Source: CAMEON01 sp963643175
GTDB taxonomy: Bacteria > Bacillota > Clostridia > Oscillospirales > CAG-272
Length of the DNA: 26,311 nt
Assembly (NCBI GenBank): GCA_963643175.1
Contig: CAVIJF010000022.1
Location: 1-26,311 of the forward strand
Direction: 5' to 3'
Program-made: the position numbers and the translations under genes
Notes under the pieces: generated by a model
Told to the model about the DNA's origin: nothing
The model's input: only the letters and a program-made list of their open reading frames with translations
Database searches by the model: none
Shown: one piece after another, positions 8,367 to 16,035 of the stretch
Numbering within the stretch: position 1 is the first letter of the stretch
Layout: each line of letters begins with the position of its first letter

Positions 8367-9818
8367 TTACACCAACACCCGAGTGTCGTCCGGTGTGGCG
8401 AGGGCGGCAGTCCAGTCTGGGTTGGCGGCGAGCGCGGCACGGACGTCGGCGGTATAGGCGCGGGTCTGCTCCGGGGCAAGCCCGGTGAAACGCCCGGCGG
8501 CTATGATGGCGTCGATGTCGGCGCGGCTCAGCCCGAAAATCGGGTCGGCAGCGATGCGGTTCAGCAGGTCATTGTCGGCGCCGTCCTGCTTGACGGCTTT
8601 CCCGGCGGCGACCGCATGGCGGCGGATTGCCTCGTGCAGTACCTGCCGGTCGCCGCCGCGCTTGACGCACTCCATGAGGATGTTCTCGGTCGCCATGAAG
8701 GGCAGCTCCTCCATCAGGTGCTTGCGCACAACGTTCGGGTAGACCGTGCCGCCCGAGATGACGTTGATGTAGAGCGACAGAATGCCGTCGGTTGCCAGAA
8801 ACGCCTCCGGAATGCTGATGCGGCGGTTGGCGGAGTCGTCCAGCGTCCGCTCCAGCCACTGCGTGCCGGCAGTCAGCGCGGGATTGAGCGTGTCGGTGAT
8901 GACATAGCGCGCCAGCGACGTGATGCGTTCGCTCCGCATGGGGTTGCGCTTGTACGCCATGGCGGAGGAACCGACCTGCCCGGACTCAAACGGCTCGTCG
9001 AACTCCTTCATGTGCGACAGCAGGCGGATGTCGCCCGAAAACTTCATGGCGCTCTGCGCGATGCCGGACAGCACCGACAGGAGGAAGTAGTCCGCCTTGC
9101 GGGTGTAGGTCTGCCCGCTGACGGCGTAAGCCGATGCGAAGCCCAGCTTTTCCGCAATCTTCTTCTCCAGTGCCAGTACCTTCTCCCCATCCCCGCCGAA
9201 CAGGTCAAGGAAGCTCGCGCCGGTGCCGGTCGTGCCGCGGCAGCCAAGCAGTTTCATGCTGCCCAGCACGAATTCCAGATGCTCCAGATCCAGCATTAAA
9301 TCCTGCATCCACAGCGTGGCACGCTTGCCGACCGTAGTCGGCTGCGCCGCCTGGAAGTGCGTGTACGCCAGCGTCGGCAGGTCGGCGTACTTCTCCGCGA
9401 AGTCCGCCAGCGCCGCGATGGCACGCAGCAGCAGCGTCCGGATGCGCAGCAGCGCCTCCCGCTGGAGGATTACGTCCGTGTTGTCCCCGACGTAGCAGCT
9501 GGTCGCACCCAGATGGATGATAGCCCGCGCCTCCGGGCAGACCTTGCCGTAGGCGTAGATGTGCGCCATGACGTCATGCCGCACCTCGCGCTCCCGCGCG
9601 TCCGCCACGGCGTAGTCGATGTCGTCCACGTGCGCCCGCAGTTCGGCAATCTGATCCAGCGTGATGTTCAGCCCCAGCTCCCGCTCACTCTCCGCCAGCG
9701 CGACCCACAGCCGCCGCCATGTGGAAAACTTGCGGTCATCCGAGAAAATTTCCTGCATCTCCCGGCTCGCATAGCGGCGGCACAGGGGATTCTCGTAAAC
9801 AGCGTGCTTCTCTGCCAT
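8367..9818 (-). CDS. purB: Adenylosuccinate lyase
   Basis: PurB removes fumarate from SAICAR and from adenylosuccinate, so it works twice in AMP synthesis. The 483-residue protein belongs to the fumarase/aspartase superfamily. The superfamily signature reads GSSAMAYKRNPMRSE at about two-thirds from the N-terminus; this mobile loop carries the catalytic Ser pair. The conserved His region (ATSCYVGDNTD) lies in the first third. It sits 15 bp after purC, the gene whose product makes SAICAR, and 35 bp before purA. The ribosome binding site is weak, in keeping with coupling to purC. Confidence 0.96.
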   Translation of the reverse strand: MAEKHAVYENPLCRRYASREMQEIFSDDRKFSTWRRLWVALAESERELGLNITLDQIAELRAHVDDIDYAVADAREREVRHDVMAHIYAYGKVCPEARAIIHLGATSCYVGDNTDVILQREALLRIRTLLLRAIAALADFAEKYADLPTLAYTHFQAAQPTTVGKRATLWMQDLMLDLEHLEFVLGSMKLLGCRGTTGTGASFLDLFGGDGEKVLALEKKIAEKLGFASAYAVSGQTYTRKADYFLLSVLSGIAQSAMKFSGDIRLLSHMKEFDEPFESGQVGSSAMAYKRNPMRSERITSLARYVITDTLNPALTAGTQWLERTLDDSANRRISIPEAFLATDGILSLYINVISGGTVYPNVVRKHLMEELPFMATENILMECVKRGGDRQVLHEAIRRHAVAAGKAVKQDGADNDLLNRIAADPIFGLSRADIDAIIAAGRFTGLAPEQTRAYTADVRAALAANPDWTAALATPDDTRVLV

Positions 9819-9833
9819 GCCTGCCCCCGCTTC

Positions 9834-10547
9834 TCAGACGTGCGCCGCCTGCAGACGCGCCAGCACGTCGCGGTAGCCGTCCAGCACGCCGCCCAGATCG
9901 CGGCGGAATCTGTCCTTGTCCATCTTGCGGTCGGTCTCCGCGTCCCACAGACGGCAGGAATCCGGCGAAATCTCATCGCAGAGCAGCAGCTCGCCGCCGG
10001 CTCTGCCGAACTCCAGCTTGAAGTCCACCAATTTGATGCCGCACTTGGCAAACAGCGCGGTCATCAGCTCGTCCACGCGCAGTGCCATGGCGCGCAGCTC
10101 GTCCAGCTCCGCCTGCGTCGCCACGCCGATGGCGGTAATCTGGGAGTCGTTGATCATGGGGTCGCCCAGCTCGTCGCTCTTGAGGCTGAATTCCACCACG
10201 CGGTTGTTGAGCGCGGTGCCCTCCGGCACGCCGTACTTCTTGGAGAAGCTGCCTGCCGCGACGTTGCGCACAATGACCTCCACCATCACGATGTCCGCCT
10301 TGCGCACCAGCACGGTCGTGTCGTCTATGACGCGGACCAGATGCGTCCGGACGCCGTTCTTTGCCAGATAGTCAAAAATGATGTTGGAAATGGCGGCGTT
10401 GAGCTTGCCCTTTCCGGGCAGATCCTCCTTCTTGACACCGTTGCCGGCGGTTGCGGTATCCTTGTAGGAAATGACGCAGGTACCCGGCTCGGTGCCCTCG
10501 TATACGATTTTGCTCTTGCCCTCATACAGCTTTACCAGATTTTCCAT
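9834..10547 (-). CDS. purC: SAICAR synthetase (phosphoribosylaminoimidazole-succinocarboxamide synthase)
   Basis: PurC joins aspartate to CAIR with ATP to give SAICAR. The open frame runs back to 10637, inside purF, but homologous proteins begin near KLYEGKSK. I chose the ATG at 10547 (ENLVKLYEGKSK...), 237 residues. Another ATG four codons upstream (10559) directly abuts the AAAGGA ribosome binding site, so it is too close to use. The motif KKEDLPGKGKLN near residue 55 and the substrate loop VVEVIVRNVAAGSF-like region near 90-100 are typical. The gap to purF is 34 bp and to purB 15 bp, consistent with one transcript. Confidence 0.95.
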   Translation of the reverse strand: MENLVKLYEGKSKIVYEGTEPGTCVISYKDTATAGNGVKKEDLPGKGKLNAAISNIIFDYLAKNGVRTHLVRVIDDTTVLVRKADIVMVEVIVRNVAAGSFSKKYGVPEGTALNNRVVEFSLKSDELGDPMINDSQITAIGVATQAELDELRAMALRVDELMTALFAKCGIKLVDFKLEFGRAGGELLLCDEISPDSCRLWDAETDRKMDKDRFRRDLGGVLDGYRDVLARLQAAHV

Positions 10548-10581
10548 GTTCGGTTCCATCCTTTCTTTGCGCAGCGGTTGC

Positions 10582-12120
10582 TTACTCCCGGACGCGGGAG
10601 CGGTTTTTTGTGGGTTTATCGGAGAGCTTTGCTTCAAAGCGATCCTTCTCGGTGTGTTCCGGGACGGCGGTCGGGTAGCGCCCGCAGAAGCAGGCGTGAC
10701 ACAGCCCTGCCTGCTCGCAGGTCAGTCCCTCGCGGTCAATCAGCACGGGCAGGTCGTCGTCGGGCAGGTAGCCCAGCGTGTCCGCCCCGATGATGGCAGC
10801 TGTCTCCTCCACCGTGTGGTGGGCGGCGATCAGATGATCCCGGGAATCTATGTCGGTGCCGTAGTAGCAGGGGTTGAGGAAGGGCGGCGCGGATATGCGC
10901 ATATGGACCTCGGTTGCGCCGGCGTCGCGCAGCAGTGCGACAATCTGGCGGCTGGTGGTTCCGCGCACGATGGAGTCATCCACCAGCACGACGCGCTTTC
11001 CCGCGACAACTTCCGTCACCGGCGACAGCTTGATGCGCACCAGACTGATGCGCTGATCCTGCCCCGGGGAGATGAAGGTGCGCCCGATGTAGCGGTTCTT
11101 GACGAACCCGATTCCGTAGGGAATGCCGGATGCCGCCGCATAGCCCAGCGCCGCATCCAGTCCGGAGTCCGGCACGCCGATGACCACATCCGCCTCGGCG
11201 GGGTGGCGCCGTGCCAGCACCTGCCCCGCGCGGTGGCGGGCAGCGTGCACCGACACCCCGTCTATGACGGAATCGGGGCGGGCGAAGTAAATGTACTCAA
11301 AGGCGCAGGTATGCCTGCCGCAGTTCACGTGCGGGGCACAGTGGGAGGTATCGGAGTGGACGCCGCTCTCGTCAAAGACCAGTATCTCGCCGGGCAGGAG
11401 GTCCCGCTCGAAGCGGGCGCCGACCGCCCCCAGTGCGCAGGACTCGGACGCGACGATATAGGTTCCGTCCGGCATGACGCCGTAGCACAGCGGGCGGAAG
11501 CCGTGGGGGTCGCGGACGGCGACGAGCTTTGCAGCGGACATCAGCACCATGGAGTATGCGCCGTCCAGTCTGTACATGGCGCGGCTGATCGCCTCCTGAA
11601 TGGAGGGTGTGCACAGTCGCTCCTGCGTGACGATATAGGCGATGGTTTCGGTGTCGCTGGTGGTGTGGAAAATGGCGCCCCGCGACTCCAGCGCGCAGCG
11701 CAGGTCGTACGCGTTGCTGATGTTGCCGTTATGTGCCAGTGCCAGCCGCCCCTTGCTGTGGTTGACCTCAATGGGCTGACAGTTGGCGCGGTCGGTGCCG
11801 CCTGTCGTACCGTAGCGGACGTGTCCCACGCCCAGCCGCCCTGCGGGCAGTCTGCGCAGCACGTCCCTGCTGAACACCTCGTTGACCAGTCCCAGATCCT
11901 TATGGGAGCAGAACACGCCGTCGTCATTGACTGTAATGCCGCAGCTCTCCTGTCCTCTGTGCTGGAGTGAATAAAGTCCGTAGTAAATAAGTCCTGCAAT
12001 GTCGGTCTGCCGTGCGGCATACACGCCGAACACGCCGCACTCCTCGTGCAGTGTGTCGGTGTTCTGTCGTTCAGTCTGTTCGCGGAGGCATCTGCCCTCC
12101 GATCCGGCATAAAAACTCAT
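10582..12120 (-). CDS. purF: Amidophosphoribosyltransferase
   Basis: PurF catalyses the committed step of purine synthesis: PRPP plus glutamine to phosphoribosylamine. The 512-residue product has a 27-residue propeptide ending before C28 (EECGVFGVY), the N-terminal nucleophile exposed by self-cleavage. The PRPP loop VVLVDDSIVRGTT lies in the C-terminal half. The C-terminal CHACFCGRYPT plus an upstream Cys (NPCYYGTD) indicates the [4Fe-4S] type known from Bacillus subtilis PurF, which is oxygen sensitive and fits an anaerobe. AAAGGAAGG precedes the ATG. The 175-bp gap before it, after pyrG, contains hairpins and a repeat fragment but no clear purine riboswitch. Confidence 0.97.
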   Translation of the reverse strand: MSFYAGSEGRCLREQTERQNTDTLHEECGVFGVYAARQTDIAGLIYYGLYSLQHRGQESCGITVNDDGVFCSHKDLGLVNEVFSRDVLRRLPAGRLGVGHVRYGTTGGTDRANCQPIEVNHSKGRLALAHNGNISNAYDLRCALESRGAIFHTTSDTETIAYIVTQERLCTPSIQEAISRAMYRLDGAYSMVLMSAAKLVAVRDPHGFRPLCYGVMPDGTYIVASESCALGAVGARFERDLLPGEILVFDESGVHSDTSHCAPHVNCGRHTCAFEYIYFARPDSVIDGVSVHAARHRAGQVLARRHPAEADVVIGVPDSGLDAALGYAAASGIPYGIGFVKNRYIGRTFISPGQDQRISLVRIKLSPVTEVVAGKRVVLVDDSIVRGTTSRQIVALLRDAGATEVHMRISAPPFLNPCYYGTDIDSRDHLIAAHHTVEETAAIIGADTLGYLPDDDLPVLIDREGLTCEQAGLCHACFCGRYPTAVPEHTEKDRFEAKLSDKPTKNRSRVRE

Positions 12121-12190
12121 CTGTTTCTTCCTTTCCTTTCAAGGTATCAGTTGAAGTACAGCGGATGTTTCCAGTGGGACGGGGGATTCC

Positions 12191-12241
12191 GTACCCGCCG
12201 GGTACCGGGGTCACAGGGGAACTCCCGCCCGGAGCCGGGCG
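12191..12241 (-). promoter_or_regulatory. Two hairpins in the purF leader
   Basis: The pyrG-purF gap contains CGCCCG-GCTC-CGGGCG (12226-12241, minus-strand reading) followed by GTACCC-GGC-GGGTAC (12191-12205). The second ends about 70 bases before the purF ATG. Neither has a following T-tract. The first borders the repeat fragment at 12241-12275 and may belong to it. Whether either affects purF expression is unknown. Confidence 0.35.
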
Positions 12242-12275
12242 CTTCCGGCGCAGTCGCGGGGTTGCAAGGGGAGAA
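12241..12275 (+). repeat. Interspersed repeat fragment D
   Basis: The bases GCTTCCGGCGCAGTCG followed by CGGGGTTGCAAGGGG match the 5' half of the two-hairpin element (compare 19744-19768 and 26289-26311). Here the 3' arm of hairpin 1 is missing. It is replaced by a short GGGGA-GAAAA-TCCCC hairpin and a C-rich stretch that runs to the pyrG stop. This is therefore a partial or rearranged copy between pyrG and purF. Confidence 0.65.
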
Positions 12276-12295
12276 AATCCCCCTCCGCCCCCCTT

Positions 12296-13903
12296 TTACC
12301 GATTCTCTGCCAGTTCCAGTGCCGCGGCAATGAATCCGTGGAACAGGGGATGCGCACGGTTGGGACGGGACTTGAATTCGGGGTGATACTGAACACCCAC
12401 AAAGAAGGGTCGGTCGGACAACTCCACCGTCTCAACCAGCGTGCCGTCCGGGGACAGTCCGGACAGCGTAAGTCCAGCCGCCTGCAGAATCTCGCGATAG
12501 TCGTTGTTGAACTCGTAGCGGTGACGGTGACGCTCGGAAATCACCGACGTGCCGTAGCAGCGCGCCATGGTCGTGCCCGGCTGAATGTGGCAGGGGTACG
12601 CGCCCAGACGGAGCGTGCCACCCTTGTCGATGTTGTTGCTCTGCCCCGGCATGAAGTCGATAACCTTGTGACGGCACAGCTCGTCAAACTCGCCGGAGTG
12701 CGCGTCGGGAATGCCCGCCACGTGCCGCGCATACTCAATCACGGCAATCTGCATTCCCAGACAGATGCCGAAGTACGGGATGCGGTTCTCCCGCGCATAC
12801 TGCGCGGCGATAATCATGCCCTCAATGCCGCGCCCGCCGAAGCCGCCCGGCACAATGATGCCGTCCAGACCGCCGAGCACCTCCCCGGCGTTCGCCGCGG
12901 TCAGCGTCTCGGAATCAATCCAGTGGATGCGGATGTGCGTGTTGAGCGTGTAGCCCGCGTGGCGCATGGCCTCCGCCACGGACAGGTAGGCGTCATGCAG
13001 CTGGACGTACTTGCCGACCAGCCCGATGTGCACCTCCTTCTCCCGCGCCTTGATACGCGCCACCATGTCCGACCACTCGGTCAGGTCAGGCTCCGGTGCG
13101 TCCAGTCCCAGCTCGCGGCAGACAACGGCGGAGAAGTTCGCCTGCTCCAGCATCAGCGGCGCCTCGTACAGGTACGGAATGGTGAGGTTCTCAATCACGC
13201 AGTCCGGCTTGACGTTGCAGAACATGGAGATTTTCTTGAAGATGGAAGGCTCCAGCGGCTCGTCACAGCGCAGAACGATGATGTTGGGGTTGATGCCCAT
13301 GCCCTGCAGCTCCTTGACAGAGTGCTGCGTCGGCTTGGACTTGTGCTCATCCGAACCACGCAAAAACGGCACCAGCGTGACATGGATGAAGAGACTGTTC
13401 TCCCGTCCGACCTCCAGAGAAATCTGCCGAACGGCCTCCAGAAAGGGCTGGGACTCTATGTCGCCGATGGTACCGCCGATCTCGGTGATGACTACGTCGG
13501 CATCGGTCTGCTTGCCGACACGATACACGAAGTCCTTGATTTCGTTGGTAATATGGGGAATGACCTGCACGGTGGAGCCAAGGTACTCGCCGCGCCGCTC
13601 CTTGTTGAGCACGTTCCAGTACACCTTGCCTGTCGTCAGGTTTGAAAAACGGTTGAGATCCTCGTCGATGAAACGCTCGTAGTGTCCGAGGTCAAGATCG
13701 GTTTCGGCACCGTCCTCGGTGACGTACACCTCGCCGTGCTGGTAGGGACTCATTGTGCCGGGATCCACGTTGATATACGGGTCCAACTTCTGTGCCGCGA
13801 CCCGGAAGCCGCGCGCCTTGAGCAGCCGCCCCAGCGAGGCGGCGGTGATGCCTTTGCCAAGCCCGGAGACGACGCCCCCGGTAACAAAGATGTATTTGGT
13901 CAT
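12296..13903 (-). CDS. pyrG: CTP synthase
   Basis: PyrG aminates UTP to CTP with glutamine and ATP. At 535 residues it is normal length. The N-terminal synthase domain begins KYIFVTGGVVSGLGKG (P-loop about 8-18), with HKSKPTQHSV at about 187-196. The C-terminal amidotransferase domain has C381 in FGICLGMQ and the QYHPEF motif near 513-518. The ATG follows a strong GAGGAGGA site. It starts 55 bp after the ANTAR regulator, across a hairpin, and is followed by a 175-bp gap before purF. It is one of four glutamine amidotransferases in the cluster. Confidence 0.98.
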   Translation of the reverse strand: MTKYIFVTGGVVSGLGKGITAASLGRLLKARGFRVAAQKLDPYINVDPGTMSPYQHGEVYVTEDGAETDLDLGHYERFIDEDLNRFSNLTTGKVYWNVLNKERRGEYLGSTVQVIPHITNEIKDFVYRVGKQTDADVVITEIGGTIGDIESQPFLEAVRQISLEVGRENSLFIHVTLVPFLRGSDEHKSKPTQHSVKELQGMGINPNIIVLRCDEPLEPSIFKKISMFCNVKPDCVIENLTIPYLYEAPLMLEQANFSAVVCRELGLDAPEPDLTEWSDMVARIKAREKEVHIGLVGKYVQLHDAYLSVAEAMRHAGYTLNTHIRIHWIDSETLTAANAGEVLGGLDGIIVPGGFGGRGIEGMIIAAQYARENRIPYFGICLGMQIAVIEYARHVAGIPDAHSGEFDELCRHKVIDFMPGQSNNIDKGGTLRLGAYPCHIQPGTTMARCYGTSVISERHRHRYEFNNDYREILQAAGLTLSGLSPDGTLVETVELSDRPFFVGVQYHPEFKSRPNRAHPLFHGFIAAALELAENR

Positions 13904-13925
13904 GGGAAAATCCTCCTCAAGAAAT

Positions 13926-13952
13926 ATACCATTGTAGCGAGTACATGGGTAT
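13926..13952 (-). promoter_or_regulatory. Hairpin between ANTAR regulator gene and pyrG
   Basis: On the minus strand the sequence can fold as ATACC-CA-TGTA-CTCGC-TACA-AT-GGTAT: an outer 5-bp stem, a 2x2 internal loop, an inner 4-bp stem and a 5-base loop. It fills most of the 55-bp gap and ends 22 bases before the pyrG ATG, upstream of its ribosome binding site. There is no T-tract, so it is not an intrinsic terminator. It could be a processing site or a binding site; this is inference. Confidence 0.4.
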
Positions 13953-13958
13953 CATGGT

Positions 13959-14555
13959 TCAGCGGTAGGTCGCCAGAATGGACTCTGCCACGGCGCGGCG
14001 GGTCACGCACCGGTCCATTGCCTGCTTCTCGATGTAGCGGTGCGCCTCCTGCTCGGTCATGCGGAGCTGGTCAATCAGCACCCACTTTGCCCGGTTGACA
14101 AGGCGTATCTCCTCCATCTTGTCCTCCATGGACACGGTTTTCTGCTCCATGCGGCGCAGGCGCTCGCGCGTCCCGCACAGGAGCGTCAGCGACTGGAGCA
14201 GCAGGGCGGACGGGGTCGGCTTGGACAGTACCAGCACGCCCGCTGCCGTCGCCTGCCAGCAGAGATCCGCGTACTGCTCCGCCCGCACCAGCAACAGTAT
14301 GCCGGTCGCGCCGGAACCGCAGGTGTCGGTCGCCAACTCCGTGCCGAACTCGTCCGGCAGGGGGGCGTTGATCAGCAGCAGGTCGGGGTGCCGCGCCGCC
14401 AGCTGACGGCGGGCGTCCGCGGCGCTCCCGACCGTAATGACGGGCGAGAAGCGATCCGGCGGCAGGAGGGGTCGCAGGGTCTGATTGAATCTGTCCGACG
14501 GCGATGCCAGCAGCAGGCTGTACGTGCGCAGGCAGCCGCTCTCCTTGGACTGCAT
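13959..14555 (-). CDS. ANTAR-domain RNA-binding regulator with degenerate receiver domain
   Basis: The 198-residue protein has a receiver-like fold (about 10-125), a coiled-coil linker (about 128-150) and a C-terminal ANTAR domain (about 150-195; RLVNRAKWVLIDQLRMTEQE, then AHRYIEKQAMD). ANTAR proteins bind RNA hairpins and prevent transcription termination. ANTAR genes next to glnA are known in clostridia (the NitR/GlnR-type antiterminators). The usual phosphoacceptor Asp after beta-3 is N63 (LLLINAPLPDEFG), and no acidic pair follows beta-1 (LLLASPSD). The conserved Lys K112 (SKP) remains. Control by phosphorylation is therefore unlikely. The start ATG is preceded by GAGGGGG; that site begins in the glnA stop region 11 bp upstream, so the two are coupled. 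Confidence 0.9.
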   Translation of the reverse strand: MQSKESGCLRTYSLLLASPSDRFNQTLRPLLPPDRFSPVITVGSAADARRQLAARHPDLLLINAPLPDEFGTELATDTCGSGATGILLLVRAEQYADLCWQATAAGVLVLSKPTPSALLLQSLTLLCGTRERLRRMEQKTVSMEDKMEEIRLVNRAKWVLIDQLRMTEQEAHRYIEKQAMDRCVTRRAVAESILATYR

Positions 14556-14566
14556 GGGGTACCCCC

Positions 14567-15790
14567 TCAGCGCAGGCAGAACGCCCGCACCGTGTCCGGC
14601 AGACAGTCACGCAGAAAATCGCCTGCCCTGCCGGCGGCTTTCGCCTCGGGCAGGTTCGCGGGCAGGCGGGCAAGTCCCGCCGTCACCTCCGCCGGGGCGG
14701 TATACAGGTTGCAGTCAACCGGGTCTGGCAGGGGCAGTCCCAGCCGGATGCCCTCCAGTCCCGCGCGGATGAGCAGGGTATAGGCAAGATAGGGGTTGCA
14801 GTCAGGATCGGGGGAGCGCAGCTCCGCCCGGCGGTAGGCGCCGGTCGCCGCCGGCACGCGGATGAGCTGGGAGCGGTTCTGCGCCGACCACGATATGTAG
14901 CAGGGCGCCTTGCAGGTGCCGAAGCGGCGGTAGGAATCCTCGGAGGGGTTGAGCACGGGGGTCATCTCCGCCGCGCGGCGCAGCACGCCGGCGATGAGGC
15001 GGGGCAGAACGTCCTCCCCCGACCGCCCGGAGTGCAGGGTATACGCCGCCGAAAGGTTGATATGCATTCCGTTGCCGGGTCTGTCGGGCAGGGGCTTGGG
15101 GGAGAAGTCCGCATACAGTCCGTTGCGGGCGGCGACCGTTTGCACGACGCTCCGGAAGGTGACTGCCTGATCCGCCGCCGACAGCGGGTCGGCGTACCGG
15201 AAGTCGATCTCGTTCTGCCCGGGGCCCTCCTCGTGGTGGGAGCCTTCCGGGCGGATGCCCATCTGCTCCAGCGTCAGGCATATCTCCCGGCGCACGTCCT
15301 CGCCCCTGTCCTCGGGGGCGACGTCCATATAGCCTGCCGTATCAAAGGGAATCCGGGTCGGGTTGCCGTCCCCGTCGCGGCGGAACAGGTAAAATTCCAT
15401 CTCGGCGCCGAAGGAGAAGCTCAGCCCCTCAGTCTGCGCGTCCGCCACCGCCTTTGCCAGCAGGGCGCGGGTATCGGACGGGCAGGGGGTGCCGTCCGGG
15501 TTTTCCAGTGTGCAGAACATCCGCACGACGCGCCCGTGTTCGGGGCGCCACGGGAGGGGCGCCAATGTGTCGGGGTCGGGGCGCAGCAGAAGGTCGGAGC
15601 GCACCTCGCCGCCGAAGCCTGCGACCGCCGATGCATCGATTGCGATGCCGCCGTCCAGTGCCCGTTCCAGTTCTCCGGGCATGACGGAGATGTTCTTCTG
15701 TCTTCCCCGCACGTCGCAGAACGCCAGTCTTATGAACTTGACGTCCTCCTCGGCAACGTACTGCAGAATTTCCTCGCGGGAATACTTCAT
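14567..15790 (-). CDS. glnA: Glutamine synthetase (type I, short, atypical flap)
   Basis: Annotated as making glutamine from glutamate, ammonia and ATP. The open frame extends to 16081, but the promoter at 15851-15879 lies inside that extension, and the ATG at 15790 gives the normal family start (MKYSREEILQYVAEEDV). That leaves 407 residues against about 440 for Bacillus GlnA. Metal/substrate residues are visible: E130 and E132 (GAEMEFYLF), E187/E188, E194 (GPGQNEIDF), H243 (GNGMHINLS), NRSQLIR at 305-311 and RAELRSPDP at 321-329. The flap Glu (GYEAP in Bacillus/E. coli) is replaced by CKAP, with K294. The feedback-control Arg after GF is also absent (GFGGEVRSD). The C-terminus is about 35 residues shorter and has no adenylylation Tyr segment. 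Alternative: a related gamma-glutamyl ligase. Confidence 0.85.
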   Translation of the reverse strand: MKYSREEILQYVAEEDVKFIRLAFCDVRGRQKNISVMPGELERALDGGIAIDASAVAGFGGEVRSDLLLRPDPDTLAPLPWRPEHGRVVRMFCTLENPDGTPCPSDTRALLAKAVADAQTEGLSFSFGAEMEFYLFRRDGDGNPTRIPFDTAGYMDVAPEDRGEDVRREICLTLEQMGIRPEGSHHEEGPGQNEIDFRYADPLSAADQAVTFRSVVQTVAARNGLYADFSPKPLPDRPGNGMHINLSAAYTLHSGRSGEDVLPRLIAGVLRRAAEMTPVLNPSEDSYRRFGTCKAPCYISWSAQNRSQLIRVPAATGAYRRAELRSPDPDCNPYLAYTLLIRAGLEGIRLGLPLPDPVDCNLYTAPAEVTAGLARLPANLPEAKAAGRAGDFLRDCLPDTVRAFCLR

Positions 15791-15806
15791 GTGCGCCTGC
15801 CTTTCC

Positions 15807-15823
15807 CGGTTCCGGGTGAACCG
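15807..15823 (-). promoter_or_regulatory. Hairpin next to the glnA ribosome binding site
   Basis: The short glnA leader contains CGGTTC-ACCCG-GAACCG, a perfect 6-bp stem with a 5-base loop, ending two bases before the AAAGG ribosome binding site. It could tune translation. The loop is not the A-x-x-G hexaloop known for ANTAR targets, and only one hairpin of this kind is present in the roughly 54-base leader. Confidence 0.45.
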
Positions 15824-15850
15824 CATTTTCTCGGTATGTTTTAACACTTT

Positions 15851-15879
15851 ATTATAGCACACCTGCCGGGATTTGTCTA
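15851..15879 (-). promoter_or_regulatory. Sigma-A promoter of glnA
   Basis: On the minus strand there is TAGACA (15874-15879), a 17-base spacer and TATAAT (15851-15856): five of six plus six of six consensus bases. The predicted start is near 15844, giving a leader of about 54 bases to the glnA ATG. It is the only clear promoter I found for the 11-gene cluster. Confidence 0.85.
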
Positions 15880-15983
15880 TAGCCGACTTATACAAAAGCG
15901 GGGCAACAGCCTGTATTTTTTTGGCGGCGGGGCATGCTCCCCGGCATTCCGTAAAGTTAGCACAAGCCGCAGAGGTAACCGGG

Positions 15984-16010
15984 GGTGCTGGGGTACATTC
16001 TCCCAGCACC
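15984..16010. repeat. Perfect 9-bp inverted repeat
   Basis: GGTGCTGGG and CCCAGCACC flank a 9-base loop, followed by CGCAAACCGCAG, which resembles the start of the flanking module of the repeat family (compare CACCGCAAACCG at 81-92). It is probably part of the compound repeat region 15984-16260 upstream of the glnA promoter. No T-tract follows on either strand. Confidence 0.5.
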
Positions 16011-16035
16011 GCAAACCGCAGATCTGACCAGCCAA

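Noticed and set aside
12121..12295. Purine riboswitch or PurR box before purF
   Set aside because: I found none of the conserved purine aptamer loops and no convincing PurBox pair; only GC-rich hairpins and a repeat fragment are present.
15901..15945. Terminator made of a T run and GGGGCATGCTCCCC
   Set aside because: On the plus strand the T run precedes the hairpin instead of following it, and on the minus strand the hairpin is followed by A residues.
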